Positions 22,313-31,796 are shown, counted from the first letter of the stretch. The stretch: 34,611 nt of DNA from Candidatus Moraniibacteriota bacterium (GCA_016867255.1 VGKB01000003.1:1-34611), one strand, 5' to 3'. A program made the numbers and translations. The notes: a model not told the origin generated them from the letters alone.

Positions 22313-22385
22313 TTTTCTCTATACCTGAGCTAAATTTCATAAAAATTTTATCTGGATTTAATAATCGTTGTGGTATGGTGGGTGC

Positions 22386-23930
22386 ATGAAACATACCAGT
22401 CGAGTTAAATCATGCGCCGTGGTCGGTTTAGACACCGTTATTGTGGATGTAGAAACTGACTTTTTCCCAGGAATCCACAAATTTAATATTGTGGGATTGC
22501 CGGATGCCGCCATTAAAGAGTCCCAACAAAGGGTTGGATCTGCCCTGAAAAATAGCGGCGCCGTTCCTCCGTATCGGCTGGGGGTGGTAATTGTTAATTT
22601 GGCTCCGGCCGATTTACGCAAGGTGGGAGCGGTTTACGATCTTCCGATAGCAATTGGGATATTGTCGGCCAGCAGCCAAATCCGTTCCAACTCTTCCTAT
22701 TTAAAGGACAGTCTTTTTGTGGGCGAACTGGCCTTAAATGGAGATCTAAGAGGAGTAAAAGGGGTGTTGCCGATTGCCTTGTCTGCAAAAAATGCCGGCT
22801 ATAAAAACTTATTTATCCCTGAAGCCAATGCCAGCGAAACATCGGTCGTTAAAGGACTGAGAGTGTATCCCGTGAAAAATCTAGAGCAGTTGATGCTATT
22901 CTTTGAAGAGGAAAAAAACATTACTCCCTTTAAAGTCTTCCGGGAAATTAGCATTAAGCCAAAATATCTTTTTGATATGAGAGAGATTTGCGGCCAGGAA
23001 CACGTTAAACGGGCTATGGAAATTGTGGCAGCTGGGGGACATAATGTTTGTCTTATTGGACCGCCGGGCTCGGGCAAGACCTTAATTGCGAGAACTTTTC
23101 CTAGCATCCTTCCTGAAATGGGGTTGGAAGAATGTCTGGAGACTACCAAAATATTCAGCGTCGCGGGTAAATTAGATGACAGTAATCCGCTGGTAAGAGA
23201 ACGGCCTTTCCGGGCGCCTCATCACACCTCTTCTAATATTGCTTTGATTGGGGGCGGGACTAACCCTCATCCCGGCGAAATAAGTCTTTCTCATCGGGGC
23301 GTGCTATTCTTGGATGAATTTTTGGAGTTTCCGGCCAAGACTTTGGATTGTTTGAGACAACCTTTGGAGGACGGAATTATTACCATTTCCCGGGCGGCGG
23401 GCTCAGTTACCTTTCCAGCCCGTTTTATTCTTATTGCCGCTATGAATCCTTGTCCTTGCGGCTACGCTACTGACACGGAAAAGGAGTGTACTTGCAACGC
23501 TAACGCCATTAGCCGGTATCAAAGGAAATTGTCCGGTCCGATTTGTGACCGAATTGATATTTTTGTGGACGTTCCCCGAGTCAAGTATGACAAGCTAACC
23601 GGAGAAGGAGGGAGAGAATCGTCCGAAGAAATTCGTGAAAGGGTGCAAAAAGCCAGAGACATTCAAAGTTTGCGCTTTAAGGAAAACGCGATATTTTCTA
23701 ATGCGGAGATGAACAATCAGTACATAAAAAAATATTGCCAATACGGTCAGGAGACAAAGGATATCCTTATTGAAGCTATCAGGAAATTTCATCTTTCCGC
23801 CCGGAGCTACTTTCGGACGCTTAAAATCGCCCGTACCATCGCAGATCTTGAGAATTCTGGCCAAATTGAAACGCGGCATGTGGCGGAAGCGCTCCAGTAC
23901 CGTTTTCAGGGCGAATCATTAATTTCTTAA
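22386..23930 (+). CDS. comM: YifB/ComM family Mg-chelatase-like AAA+ ATPase
   Basis: ComM is a hexameric helicase that promotes branch migration when transforming DNA is integrated. The ATG at 22386 gives MKHTSRVKSCAVVGLDTVIVDVETD, the canonical family start; an upstream TTG at 22368 would add six residues. The N-terminal ChlI-like domain has FNIVGLPDAAIKESQQRV. The AAA+ core has Walker A IGPPGSGKTLIART (about 227-240) and Walker B GVLFLDEFLEF. Then come RPFRAPHHTSSN, the zinc-like NPCPCG...CTC cluster and the C-terminal lid. Length (514 aa) is normal. It suggests natural competence, fitting with the type IV pilin at the window start. Confidence 0.95.
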   Translation: MKHTSRVKSCAVVGLDTVIVDVETDFFPGIHKFNIVGLPDAAIKESQQRVGSALKNSGAVPPYRLGVVIVNLAPADLRKVGAVYDLPIAIGILSASSQIRSNSSYLKDSLFVGELALNGDLRGVKGVLPIALSAKNAGYKNLFIPEANASETSVVKGLRVYPVKNLEQLMLFFEEEKNITPFKVFREISIKPKYLFDMREICGQEHVKRAMEIVAAGGHNVCLIGPPGSGKTLIARTFPSILPEMGLEECLETTKIFSVAGKLDDSNPLVRERPFRAPHHTSSNIALIGGGTNPHPGEISLSHRGVLFLDEFLEFPAKTLDCLRQPLEDGIITISRAAGSVTFPARFILIAAMNPCPCGYATDTEKECTCNANAISRYQRKLSGPICDRIDIFVDVPRVKYDKLTGEGGRESSEEIRERVQKARDIQSLRFKENAIFSNAEMNNQYIKKYCQYGQETKDILIEAIRKFHLSARSYFRTLKIARTIADLENSGQIETRHVAEALQYRFQGESLIS

Positions 23931-23939
23931 ACGTAGATT

Positions 23940-24371
23940 ATGGATGACTCTCGCAAACTGCGCGGTTCCTTTGCCGAGGGAATAGCGATAAACTTTTTAA
24001 AAAAGAAGCGATTTAAGATTATCACTGCTAATTATCAGTACCGAGGCGGGGAGATAGACATAATTGCGTTTGACCCCCGAAAAAAAGAATTGGTATTTGT
24101 GGAAGTGCGTAGTAAATGGTGCGATAGTTTGGCAAAGGATTGGCAGACTATGCCAATTATACCGGAGGATAGTGTGAATAAGACGAAATTCCACAAGATT
24201 GAAAAGACTGTCTGGTTTTTTCTGGAGAAGGAAACCGTGTCTTGGCAAAGATACGCCGGGAATTTACCCCGGTATTCCTTTCCGGAATGGCGAATTGACC
24301 TAATCAGCGTGACTATTGAAAAATATACCAAAACAGCCCAGATAAGGCACTATGAATATTTATTTTTTTGA
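23940..24371 (+). CDS. yraN: UPF0102 family protein YraN (endonuclease-like)
   Basis: The 143-aa protein has the UPF0102 pattern: GSFAEGIAINFLKKKRFKIITANYQYRGGEIDIIA (GEIDIIA being the nuclease-like acidic strand), then FVEVRSKW with the E-x-K-like pair. An extra stretch (about 62-82) lengthens it beyond the usual 115-120 residues. The fold is that of Holliday-junction-resolvase-like nucleases; the role is not proven. It follows comM by 9 nt, a common pairing in bacteria. Its 3' end overlaps the convergent pyruvate kinase stop by 12 nt. Confidence 0.88.
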   Translation: MDDSRKLRGSFAEGIAINFLKKKRFKIITANYQYRGGEIDIIAFDPRKKELVFVEVRSKWCDSLAKDWQTMPIIPEDSVNKTKFHKIEKTVWFFLEKETVSWQRYAGNLPRYSFPEWRIDLISVTIEKYTKTAQIRHYEYLFF

Positions 24372-25811
24372 TTTCCGCTGAGTGATCTTTATTTTGTAAT
24401 CCCAGTTGTCTCTTTTTTCTTTTCCTTCTATGAAAATATGATTGGGGTAGTTCTGCACCGCTTTTTGAAATTGGCTTTCAGAGGGATAAGGAAGCACCCC
24501 GTAACGCAAAATTAATTTTCTGGTTAAGGGATTGTGATTGCCGACGTAGCAAAGCAAAGGGACATTCAAACGGAAATTGGAGAGTTTGGTAATAAAAGAT
24601 GCCGGGACGCGCGACAGAATAATTGCTTTGGGATGCATTTCCTCCGTTAAGTTACCGATTGTATGAATATTCATTTCCTCGCTGTTTCCGGGTGTTTTGG
24701 AGCGGATTTTCAGTAATTCCGGGATTTTATTCTGGTCGTCAAAATGGGATTTTTCAGTAGTCTTTATGATTTTACTCATTGTCGCGACGGAACGGACGGG
24801 ATATTTGCCGTTAGCCGTTTCACCCGATAGCATAAGAGAATCCGCTCGATCAATTACCGCGTTGGCAACATCGGTAAGCTCCGCTCTGGTGGGTCGGGGT
24901 AAAATTGTCATTGATTCCAGCATATTGGTGGCGACTATTACCGGAATATTGTTTTTAATACAATGCCTGATTAGTAATTTTTGGTATAGAGGGACTTTCT
25001 CCTGCGGGGCTTCAATGCCCATGTCTCCTCTGGCCACCATAGCGGCATCCGCTACGGCTAGAATTTCTTTGATGTTATGAAGAGCGGCGAGGGTTTCAAT
25101 TTTTGCCACCACTTCGGGCAACCCCTTTCTTCTCCCTAAAATTTTAACCATTCTTTTCCGCAAATTAATGATGTCATTGGCGTCTTTGACAAAGGAAAGC
25201 GCAACAAAGTCAACTCCTTGCTTTAGGGCAAAGTGTAAATCAGCGGAATCTTTAGAAGTGAAGGAAGGAATATATCGGGCTAACGTAGGGAAGTTTATTC
25301 CTTTTCTAGTTTTAATCAGGCCGTCGTTTTTCACTTCCATCTCCCAACCCTGTTTTTTTCGGTTTTTTTCTGCTGTAAGTTCTACCGTGCCGTTATCTAA
25401 ATAGACTTTGTCTCCCGTTTTTAATTTTCCCAACAAAGAAGTGTCAGAGTCAATCAGGATTTGTTTTTCTAGATATCCGGGCAGTCTTTTGGAAGAGCGA
25501 TTTTCTTTAAGGAGGATCCTGTCGCCGCGATTGAATTGCAGCTTAGAAATTTTGATTTTCTTGTCTTGGAGTTCGGCGATTCTAATGCGCGGTCCCTGAA
25601 TATCGGCCATTATACCAAGACATTTTTGGGCCTGATAAGCGGCGTGGCGTAAGTTTATTATGGCTTGAAAGTGCCAATCGTGGGATCCGTGAGAAAAATT
25701 CAATCGCGCCACGTCCATGCCGGCTTTAATCATTGCTTTTAAGGTTTCCCGTTTTTCGCAGGCGGGGCCGATAGTGCAAACTATTTTTGTTAAATCGTCT
25801 TTTCTTTTCAT
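24360..25811 (-). CDS. pyk: Pyruvate kinase
   Basis: This enzyme transfers phosphate from phosphoenolpyruvate to ADP in the last step of glycolysis. The 483-aa protein has TKIVCTIGPACE at the N-terminus, then RLNFSHGSHDW, the signature VAKIET, VARGDMGIEAPQEKVP and ATNMLESM (usually ATQMLESM). Next comes PTRAELTDVANAVIDRADSLMLSGETANGKYPV. The C-terminal domain (about 355-483) carries IHTIGNLTEEMHPKAIILS. Substrate and K/Mg sites look intact. Stops of pyk and yraN overlap by 12 nt. Confidence 0.97.
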   Translation of the reverse strand: MKRKDDLTKIVCTIGPACEKRETLKAMIKAGMDVARLNFSHGSHDWHFQAIINLRHAAYQAQKCLGIMADIQGPRIRIAELQDKKIKISKLQFNRGDRILLKENRSSKRLPGYLEKQILIDSDTSLLGKLKTGDKVYLDNGTVELTAEKNRKKQGWEMEVKNDGLIKTRKGINFPTLARYIPSFTSKDSADLHFALKQGVDFVALSFVKDANDIINLRKRMVKILGRRKGLPEVVAKIETLAALHNIKEILAVADAAMVARGDMGIEAPQEKVPLYQKLLIRHCIKNNIPVIVATNMLESMTILPRPTRAELTDVANAVIDRADSLMLSGETANGKYPVRSVATMSKIIKTTEKSHFDDQNKIPELLKIRSKTPGNSEEMNIHTIGNLTEEMHPKAIILSRVPASFITKLSNFRLNVPLLCYVGNHNPLTRKLILRYGVLPYPSESQFQKAVQNYPNHIFIEGKEKRDNWDYKIKITQRKSKK

Positions 25812-25875
25812 GGCAATATCAATAACAATAGTAAATATTAAAATTACATATCAAAATTTAAAACTGTCTAAATCT

Positions 25876-25917
25876 TAAAATTTTAATTTGTCGTTTTGAT
25901 ATTTGATTTTTGATTTA
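25876..25917. repeat. Heptad-phased AT-rich repeat between pyk and the next gene
   Basis: On the + strand the last three 7-mers read TGATATT, TGATTTT, TGATTTA (25897-25917), and similar words precede them back to about 25876. It reaches the stop of the 25915-26505 gene. With pyk on the same strand, it lies within the pyk upstream region. Confidence 0.55.
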
Positions 25918-26505
25918 TTCTATACAACAGTTTACCGCTTTTTTGACTAATTCGCCTAATTTTCCGAGCAGCCCTTGGGGTTTTTTTGCGCCGGGAATTT
26001 TTTGGTTTATTCCCAGTTTTTTTAATTTATCCATAACGGCTTTGTCAACTAATTTAGACTCGCCGGGCTTAATGACATCCATGTTGATTCCCCAAAACAG
26101 CAAGTAAAGCTCGTAACTTAGCTTAAACATCTCCTTGGCGGTATCCTCGCTGCCTTCCTTGAGGTGTTTAGTGCCGACTTCCATGAGGCGCATGCTGCCG
26201 GAAAGCAGGTGCTTACTAGTGCACCATACTTCCCCTTCGTATTCTTTAACAATCCTTTTAAGCAGGTTTTTGCGCATTTCCCGAACTGTTTTAAGCAGTG
26301 CAAAGTAGCCGTCTTTTTCAGTCTTTTCGGCGGTGAAAAAGAGATGTTCTTCAATGGCGATTAAGTTCATGATAGCCAAACTTAAGTCTTCGTCGGTTGA
26401 GAGATCAAGCTTATTGTCCCGCTTCAAATCGTTAATTTTTTTGACAAACTCGGCAATTCTCTCTTCAGTGAGCAGATTTTCAAGTATGTCGTTATGGCTG
26501 GGCAT
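25915..26505 (-). CDS. Helical protein of unknown function
   Basis: The 196-aa protein is mostly alpha-helical and Lys/Glu-rich with no signal peptide. Visible blocks are EERIAEFVKKINDLKRDNKLDLSTDEDLSLAIMNLIAIEEHLFF, EVWCTSKHLLSGSMRLMEVG, and a C-terminal PGAKKPQGLLGKLGELVKKAVNCCIE ending in two cysteines. I do not recognise the family. It overlaps the 3' end of the AI-2E permease gene by 14 nt, so it should be translated from the same mRNA. Confidence 0.65.
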   Translation of the reverse strand: MPSHNDILENLLTEERIAEFVKKINDLKRDNKLDLSTDEDLSLAIMNLIAIEEHLFFTAEKTEKDGYFALLKTVREMRKNLLKRIVKEYEGEVWCTSKHLLSGSMRLMEVGTKHLKEGSEDTAKEMFKLSYELYLLFWGINMDVIKPGESKLVDKAVMDKLKKLGINQKIPGAKKPQGLLGKLGELVKKAVNCCIE

Positions 26506-27559
26506 TCTGGTTGTTGCTTAAATATTTTTTTTCAAATATTTCCAGAAGAGCGAAAAATATTGTTACTAAAAGCGGACCGATTACAAAGCCCATAATGCCA
26601 AATTCCAATATTCCGCCAAACGTTCCAATTAAAATCCACAAAGGATGAAGCGCCGTGTCGCTGCCGATTAACTTGGGGCGCAAGAAATTATCCACCGATC
26701 CGATAATGAAACTGCCAAAGAAGAGTAGCACCAACCCTTTTATCCAGAAACCGGAGACGATGAGCCAAATGGCCACGGGCAGCCAGATTATTACTGGCCC
26801 GATAAGGGGAAGAACGGAGAAAATCCCCATTATTACTCCCCAAAGAAAGGGGGCGCCAATGCCTAATGCCCAAAAGGATAAACCGCCCAACAACCCTTGC
26901 ACAATGCCAATAATAATTGTTCCTTTTATGGTCGCGCGGTTCATTGACAAAAAACGGTTTAAAATAATTTTTTCGTCTTTACTGGAAAGAGGCGAGATTT
27001 GGAAGAGAGAGCGAATAAATCTATTTCCATCCAAGAAAAGGTAATACAAAGCGAAAAGCATAACGAACGCCAAAAATATGAATTCGCTGATCTTTTGGTA
27101 AGCTCCGGTTAAAAAATTCGCCGCCAGACTCGTCGCCTTTTTTAGCCCTTCCGAAAAATCAATCTGATTGAGTGAATTTTCTACTTTACTTTGGTCTATG
27201 CCGAAGCTTTGAAAATAAGACGACAAGGAATTTTGAAGACTTTTTTGAATTTCAAAAAAAGGGACTGGCTCTTTAACCATACTTTTATAAAGCTCGGAAG
27301 CTTCTTTTGCGGCAATGCCCCCAATTATAAAGAAAGGCAAAACTATAATAATGGCCACCAAAAAACAAGTAATTAGCGCAGAAGTCTTGGGATGGCGGGT
27401 GATTTTTCCAAGATAATCAAAGACCGGGTTGAAAAGCTGCCAAAAAATAAAGGCCATAAGAAGAGTGGCCATGAAGGGCAAAAACATCTTAAAAACCGCT
27501 ATTCCGATCAAGATAATTAACGCAATTAGGAAATAACGGCTAATGTTTTGACGAAACAT
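26492..27559 (-). CDS. AI-2E/PerM family transporter
   Basis: The 355-aa integral membrane protein has about eight helices. The family pattern includes FLPFMATLLMAFIFWQLFNPVFDYL near the start, a central soluble loop (about 90-140), and the conserved GIVQGLLGGLSFWALGIGAPFLWGVIMGIFSVLPLIGPVIIWLP. The C-terminal part is DTALHPLWILIGTFGGILEFGIMGFVIGPLLVTIFFALLEIF. The family includes exporters linked to AI-2 and Na+/H+ exchange; the substrate here is unknown. It is divergent from secG with a 57-nt spacer. Confidence 0.9.
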   Translation of the reverse strand: MFRQNISRYFLIALIILIGIAVFKMFLPFMATLLMAFIFWQLFNPVFDYLGKITRHPKTSALITCFLVAIIIVLPFFIIGGIAAKEASELYKSMVKEPVPFFEIQKSLQNSLSSYFQSFGIDQSKVENSLNQIDFSEGLKKATSLAANFLTGAYQKISEFIFLAFVMLFALYYLFLDGNRFIRSLFQISPLSSKDEKIILNRFLSMNRATIKGTIIIGIVQGLLGGLSFWALGIGAPFLWGVIMGIFSVLPLIGPVIIWLPVAIWLIVSGFWIKGLVLLFFGSFIIGSVDNFLRPKLIGSDTALHPLWILIGTFGGILEFGIMGFVIGPLLVTIFFALLEIFEKKYLSNNQNAQP

Positions 27560-27616
27560 AAAATTTAGTTACTTTTAATATTGATAAACTAACAGATTTT
27601 TTAATTTTAGAAAAAT

Positions 27617-27838
27617 ATGAAAGAGATTTTGTCGCTTGTCCAAATTATTTCATCCGTACTTCTTATTGTGGTAATTTTACTGCAAAATCGGGAAGGCGGC
27701 GTATCCGGTATTTTAGGGGGAGAGGGAGTAGGCGGATCGTTTTATACCAAAAGGGGTATTGAAAAAAGTTTGCTGTACGCGACAATAATTTTAGCCGTTA
27801 TATTTGTCGGCAGTGCCATACTGAGCTTTCTCAGCTAG
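27617..27838 (+). CDS. secG: Preprotein translocase subunit SecG
   Basis: The 73-aa protein has two transmembrane helices (about 5-22 and 51-71) around the conserved loop LQNREGGVSGILGGEG, then SFYTKRGIEKSLLYAT, which is diagnostic of SecG. It helps SecYEG-mediated export at the membrane. SecG length is normal. It is a lone + strand gene among minus-strand neighbours. Confidence 0.95.
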   Translation: MKEILSLVQIISSVLLIVVILLQNREGGVSGILGGEGVGGSFYTKRGIEKSLLYATIILAVIFVGSAILSFLS

Positions 27839-27899
27839 TTTTTTATCTGCGCTGCAATAATAAGGTTGCTGCAACAAGGCCGTGAGTCCGAGGAACGCT

Positions 27900-28799
27900 T
27901 CAATTCTGAAGCAGGTAAGCGTCCAATAGCGATTTGGGGCTTGCTCCCGAAAAAGATTGGGATTGGTCTATAAAATCTAAAATTAAGCGTAATTTATCCA
28001 GCGTAGGCGCAGAGCTTTCTCTTGGTTTTTTCTGGAGATCTTTTTTTAGCAGTTCCGTGAGTCTTATTGCCTCAAATTGAAAAAAATCTAGAATTTTGGA
28101 ATTGCTGTCCCCTAGCTGTTCACTGCCTAATTTTAATTTATTGGCGGGAGAAAGTTTTTTTTGTTTTTCGTGAAAATCAGACAGTTCCCAAAAGCGATTA
28201 TAATTTTGGGACATTTTGGCGGCGTTCCCCAAATTCAGGCCCGACCAGGAGAGAATATTTTTCCTTTCAGCGTAAGACATTTCCGGGTGATTTCTTTGAA
28301 GGTATTTTGTTAATAATTGGGGGGATTTTAAATTTAAATTCAAGATGAGCGAGCGGGATAAAATAGTCGGAAGTATCTTATTTTTTTCCGGGGAGAGCAG
28401 AAGCAAATACCGGGACCGTTGGGGTTCTTCCAGAGTCTTAAGCAGGGCATTTTGTGACGGGTGAGTTAGATGTTGAGCGCTTGGGACAATGCCTATTTTA
28501 TAAGGAAGATTCTGGGACGAGAGGGACAAAAGATAGATAAATTGGCGAACCTGCTTTACTTCAATGGTGTTTTTGTCTTTTTCCTTCTCTAACACTATAA
28601 TGTCCGGGTTGTAGCGGGTGTTGCGCGCGCAAATTCCCCGAGCTTTGTTTGGTCCGACAAGCAGTTTGATGATTTCGTCCCCAAGCCACTTCCATTCGTG
28701 TTCCGAGAACCCTGCCAGCAGTAGGGGCGGTCTTTCTTTGTTTTTTGTCCAACTGGAAAGTGCCTTATGGAGTGAAGGGAAATAAGTTTTTATCAGCAT
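27900..28799 (-). CDS. holB: DNA polymerase III delta-prime-like subunit
   Basis: The 299-aa protein resembles the clamp-loader AAA+ subunits. Diagnostic blocks are GIVPSAQHLTHPSQNALLKTLEEPQRSRYLLLLSPEKNKILPTILSRSLIL, with sensor-1-like LSRS. The P-loop is not intact: the N-terminal region has LAGFSEHEWKWLGDEI, so ATP binding is unlikely, as in many delta-prime proteins. The usual Zn-finger is missing. It loads the sliding clamp together with DnaX (not in this window). It follows the GT39-like gene by 18 nt. Confidence 0.85.
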   Translation of the reverse strand: MLIKTYFPSLHKALSSWTKNKERPPLLLAGFSEHEWKWLGDEIIKLLVGPNKARGICARNTRYNPDIIVLEKEKDKNTIEVKQVRQFIYLLSLSSQNLPYKIGIVPSAQHLTHPSQNALLKTLEEPQRSRYLLLLSPEKNKILPTILSRSLILNLNLKSPQLLTKYLQRNHPEMSYAERKNILSWSGLNLGNAAKMSQNYNRFWELSDFHEKQKKLSPANKLKLGSEQLGDSNSKILDFFQFEAIRLTELLKKDLQKKPRESSAPTLDKLRLILDFIDQSQSFSGASPKSLLDAYLLQN

Positions 28800-28817
28800 T
28801 TGTTTGTTTAGCGGAGC

Positions 28818-30602
28818 TTATTCTTCCGGGATATGGTAGATCAGGATTGAATTGCCAATCATATCCACTGGCTGGTAGTTATCAGTTAACCAATGGTAAT
28901 TGCCTTTTTGGGGAGGATTTAATGTATTCCATTGGATGGCGCTGGCGCTTAGAGCGAACCAACCCTTGCTGGGCATTTTATTGTAACCCCAGCTCTCATA
29001 GCGGTTGCCTAAGTAGTAATCAAGGTTTCCTCCGCCAAAATAGTCAACCTTGATGGTTTGGATGTTGTTTTTATCTGCGTAATCGCGCAAGCGAATAAGG
29101 TCTTGGCCCCAGTCTACGTTTGAGTCAACCATATATTTCCAACCGTTTTTTGACCCGCCGATAAACTCGTTAAAATAAGGAAGGTAGCTGGGAAATACTG
29201 AAACATTACTTCCAAAATGCCAAATCAGCAATCCGACAAGGATGATTATATTTGCCCAATAGTAGCCAAGGCGTTTCTTGAAGTCAAAGTTTTGGGAGAA
29301 TTTCCAGAGCATCAGGGCGATAAACAAATATAAAAAGGGAAACACGGGCAGGATATACCTGATACCCAGCTGGAGCCGGTTCATGGATGACATGATAAAA
29401 ACCAGAAGGGCAAAAAAGAAATAACCGATCATGACTGCGTTTTCCCTGACCCAGATGCCGAGCTTGAACTTTCGGCGCAAGATGGTAAAGGCCAGCACGG
29501 TGAAAAAAACCATCACGGCGAAATAAAACAGTATTTGGGCGGCAATCGTCTCTTTTAAAAAATAAGCGAAGACGAAATATTCCGGCCAGTGAGTGCCGAT
29601 TTCTCCAAAAAAATAAGTTGTGTGGCCGCCGGTCGTATGCGCCGAGACCATAAGAAATCCCAGAAGATACTGGGCGTAGGGACGCAGAAGGGAGATATCG
29701 GTCATATTATTGAGCAAAGTGTTAAAACCAAGCTTGCCCAAATCCCTATCCGTAATGGATTCATTGATGAGCTTATGCTGAACGGCAATCGGCATGTTCC
29801 AGATGTGAATTTCATACCATACGCCTACCAAAAGATAGCCGATCGCCATTATCCCAATTGCTTTCGCGACGCTTAAGCCGGTTTCTTGAAGAGCAATTTT
29901 AATTTTTCCTTTGCGGAAAGTGCTTATTCCGTGGAGAAAAGCAATTACCAAAAAAGTGGGTATAAGTAAAAATAGGTTGAATTTTGCCAATTGCGCCAGA
30001 CCGAAGACGATGCCTGCCCAAATAAACCTGCCCCAGTTGGGTCTTTCCAAGTAAAGGTAGTAGGCGTAAAGAGCAAAGATCGTAAAAATGGTGGCTCCCA
30101 TATCCGTAGTGATGAAACGGCCGTGGGCCATTAAATTGGGAGAGAACAGAAATAATGCCAAGGCGACAAGGGCCAATTCCCTTCTTCTGATTATTTTTTC
30201 GCTGAAACGGTAAAGCACCCATCCTCCCAACAAAAATACCAAAACCATCATAATTCTGCCCGCAAATAACATTTGATCAGCGTCATTGCCGTATTTATAG
30301 AGAAATTTGTCTCCCAAATCCCACTGGTCGTTGACGTTATCTCGCCAAGCGGGATCATTCTGCGGAAAATAGATATTCTGGAAAAGCAGCGGCAGGGCGG
30401 CTAATTCTTTGATGAGCGGAGGATGCTCCGGGTTAACCCGGTAATCCGCCTCGGTGAGATACGAGTAGCCGGCTACAATATGGGGCATCTCATCGCGGAT
30501 GGCCGAATCTTTCCACATACTGCCGACTGCCAAGAGACCGGCCGCGGCAAGCAGGACGGCGGCAATAAAATGGGTTTTGATGAGGTTTTTCCAGAATTTC
30601 AT
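28818..30602 (-). CDS. GT39-like membrane glycosyltransferase (ArnT/PMT type)
   Basis: The 594-aa protein has about 10-12 transmembrane helices. Near the N-terminus the acidic motif KDSAIRDEMPHIVAGYSYL and the later NPEHPPLIKELAALPLLF match the active-site loop of dolichyl- or undecaprenyl-phosphate-dependent mannosyl- and aminoarabinosyltransferases. A C-terminal soluble part (about 470-594) has MVDSNVDWGQDLIRLRDYADKNNIQTIKVDYFG and lies outside. It should transfer a sugar from a lipid carrier to a protein or lipid. It lies 17 nt downstream of the isomerase and may use its products. Confidence 0.85.
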   Translation of the reverse strand: MKFWKNLIKTHFIAAVLLAAAGLLAVGSMWKDSAIRDEMPHIVAGYSYLTEADYRVNPEHPPLIKELAALPLLFQNIYFPQNDPAWRDNVNDQWDLGDKFLYKYGNDADQMLFAGRIMMVLVFLLGGWVLYRFSEKIIRRRELALVALALFLFSPNLMAHGRFITTDMGATIFTIFALYAYYLYLERPNWGRFIWAGIVFGLAQLAKFNLFLLIPTFLVIAFLHGISTFRKGKIKIALQETGLSVAKAIGIMAIGYLLVGVWYEIHIWNMPIAVQHKLINESITDRDLGKLGFNTLLNNMTDISLLRPYAQYLLGFLMVSAHTTGGHTTYFFGEIGTHWPEYFVFAYFLKETIAAQILFYFAVMVFFTVLAFTILRRKFKLGIWVRENAVMIGYFFFALLVFIMSSMNRLQLGIRYILPVFPFLYLFIALMLWKFSQNFDFKKRLGYYWANIIILVGLLIWHFGSNVSVFPSYLPYFNEFIGGSKNGWKYMVDSNVDWGQDLIRLRDYADKNNIQTIKVDYFGGGNLDYYLGNRYESWGYNKMPSKGWFALSASAIQWNTLNPPQKGNYHWLTDNYQPVDMIGNSILIYHIPEE

Positions 30603-30619
30603 TTTTTTGTTTTAGTATT

Positions 30620-31645
30620 TTAAATAAGCATTTTTTTAAATTTTTCTACCATTGCCACCGGCGTGGGGTCAATTCCGTAAAGCAGCGCCAGGTAATAAGA
30701 GGCGAAACAGCCGATCTGAAGGGTGGAAAAGATCCGGTGGATTATTTCTCCTTCTGGCATTTCTATAATTGTAGATTCAAAATTGTATTCTTTCAAAATT
30801 TTAGCTGTTTTTTCAAACCGCTTAAGGTTCTGGGGGTAATCGTCTCTGTTGCGCAGGTAAATAAAATGGAAATTAGCCTGTGGAAGAGTAAATCCCACCA
30901 TTTCATTATGGTTTAACTCTGGGAGATAGTTCCAAAAAGCCGGCGTCTTGGCGTTCTCATTGAACATAATTTTCCAAATCATGGCCAGCGAGCGGTATTG
31001 GTAAGAGGCGTAAATTATAGGGGTCTTGCCCTTTACTTTTTTAGCGATGTCTTCCCCTAGAGCCCTGTATATGGCAAGATCCGCTTTAATTTTTTCCGCC
31101 GTGTCTCGGAATTTAATTAGGGGATCGTTTATTAAGCCCAATACGGAAAAATATTTTAAGATAGCGGAAAGAGCGTAACCGTAGCCCATTCGGGGCTGGA
31201 ATTGCGGGTGGGGTTTAGGAAGGAGGATAAAGGGGATATTTTTTTCTTTGCATACGTCAATCAATTTTCCCCCGCTGGCCATTCCCAAACAATCTAAGTT
31301 ATTTTTTAGGGCTTCCTCAAAGCAGGAGAGGGTTTCTTCGGTGTTACCGGAATAGGAGGAGATGATATTCAGGCAGTTCGGCTCATAAGCTTCTTTTGGC
31401 AAGCTGTAAGAGCGATTGACGTGTGTTTTGATCGCCGTCTCCCGTCTGCTATCTGTTGTCTTAAGATATGTTTTTAGCAATTCTCCCACTAAAGCCGACC
31501 CTCCCATGCCGCTTAGGACGAAAGTGTTGAAATCACCTTTGGGCACGTTACTGCGCACCAATTCCGGCCCCGCAAGCAGCTGCTCGGGTATTTTTTTGAT
31601 TGTTTCCAATAGGTTTTCTTTGTCTATTTCGTGTTGTAGATCCAT
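30620..31645 (-). CDS. Bifunctional phosphoglucose/phosphomannose isomerase
   Basis: The 341-aa protein has two SIS domains. Domain one has FVLSGMGGSALVGELLKTYL and SYSGNTEETLSCFEEALKNNLDCLGMASGGKL. Domain two has PIIYASYQYRSLAMIWKIMFNENAKTPAFWNYLPELNHNEMVGF, where ELNHNEMVG is the catalytic signature of the archaeal/CPR bifunctional PGI/PMI family. It interconverts glucose-6-phosphate, mannose-6-phosphate and fructose-6-phosphate and so links glycolysis to sugar-nucleotide supply. Length is typical (about 300-350 aa). It heads a likely operon with the GT39-like transferase and holB. Confidence 0.93.
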   Translation of the reverse strand: MDLQHEIDKENLLETIKKIPEQLLAGPELVRSNVPKGDFNTFVLSGMGGSALVGELLKTYLKTTDSRRETAIKTHVNRSYSLPKEAYEPNCLNIISSYSGNTEETLSCFEEALKNNLDCLGMASGGKLIDVCKEKNIPFILLPKPHPQFQPRMGYGYALSAILKYFSVLGLINDPLIKFRDTAEKIKADLAIYRALGEDIAKKVKGKTPIIYASYQYRSLAMIWKIMFNENAKTPAFWNYLPELNHNEMVGFTLPQANFHFIYLRNRDDYPQNLKRFEKTAKILKEYNFESTIIEMPEGEIIHRIFSTLQIGCFASYYLALLYGIDPTPVAMVEKFKKMLI

Positions 31646-31650
31646 ATTTT

Positions 31651-31678
31651 ACTAGTTACAAATGACTAGTTACTTTTT
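31651..31678. repeat. Heptad-phased repeat upstream of the isomerase
   Basis: Four 7-mers read ACTAGTT, ACAAATG, ACTAGTT, ACTTTTT, each starting with AC. The array lies in the spacer between the isomerase start and tRNA-His. Confidence 0.55.
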
Positions 31679-31721
31679 ATCTATTTTCTCCCACTTTTTC
31701 TAAAAATCAAGAAATACCCAT

Positions 31722-31796
31722 TGGGGTGGCTAGAGGGAGTTGAACCCTCGTGACTTGCTCCACAGGCAAGCGTTCTACCGTTGAACTATAGCCACC
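31722..31796 (-). tRNA. tRNA-His (anticodon GTG)
   Basis: On the minus strand G-1 precedes the acceptor GTGGCTA, which pairs with TAGCCAC, and C73 follows. This G-1:C73 pair is the tRNA-His hallmark. The anticodon arm is CTTGC-CTGTGGA-GCAAG (anticodon GTG). The T arm GAGGG-TTCAACT-CCCTC is intact. CCA is encoded. Confidence 0.95.

Noticed and set aside
27839-27899. Possible small RNA or SRP RNA between secG and holB
   Set aside because: The 61-nt gap has weak self-pairing (GTTGCTGCAAC) but lacks the conserved SRP loop, and there is no T-run for a terminator.
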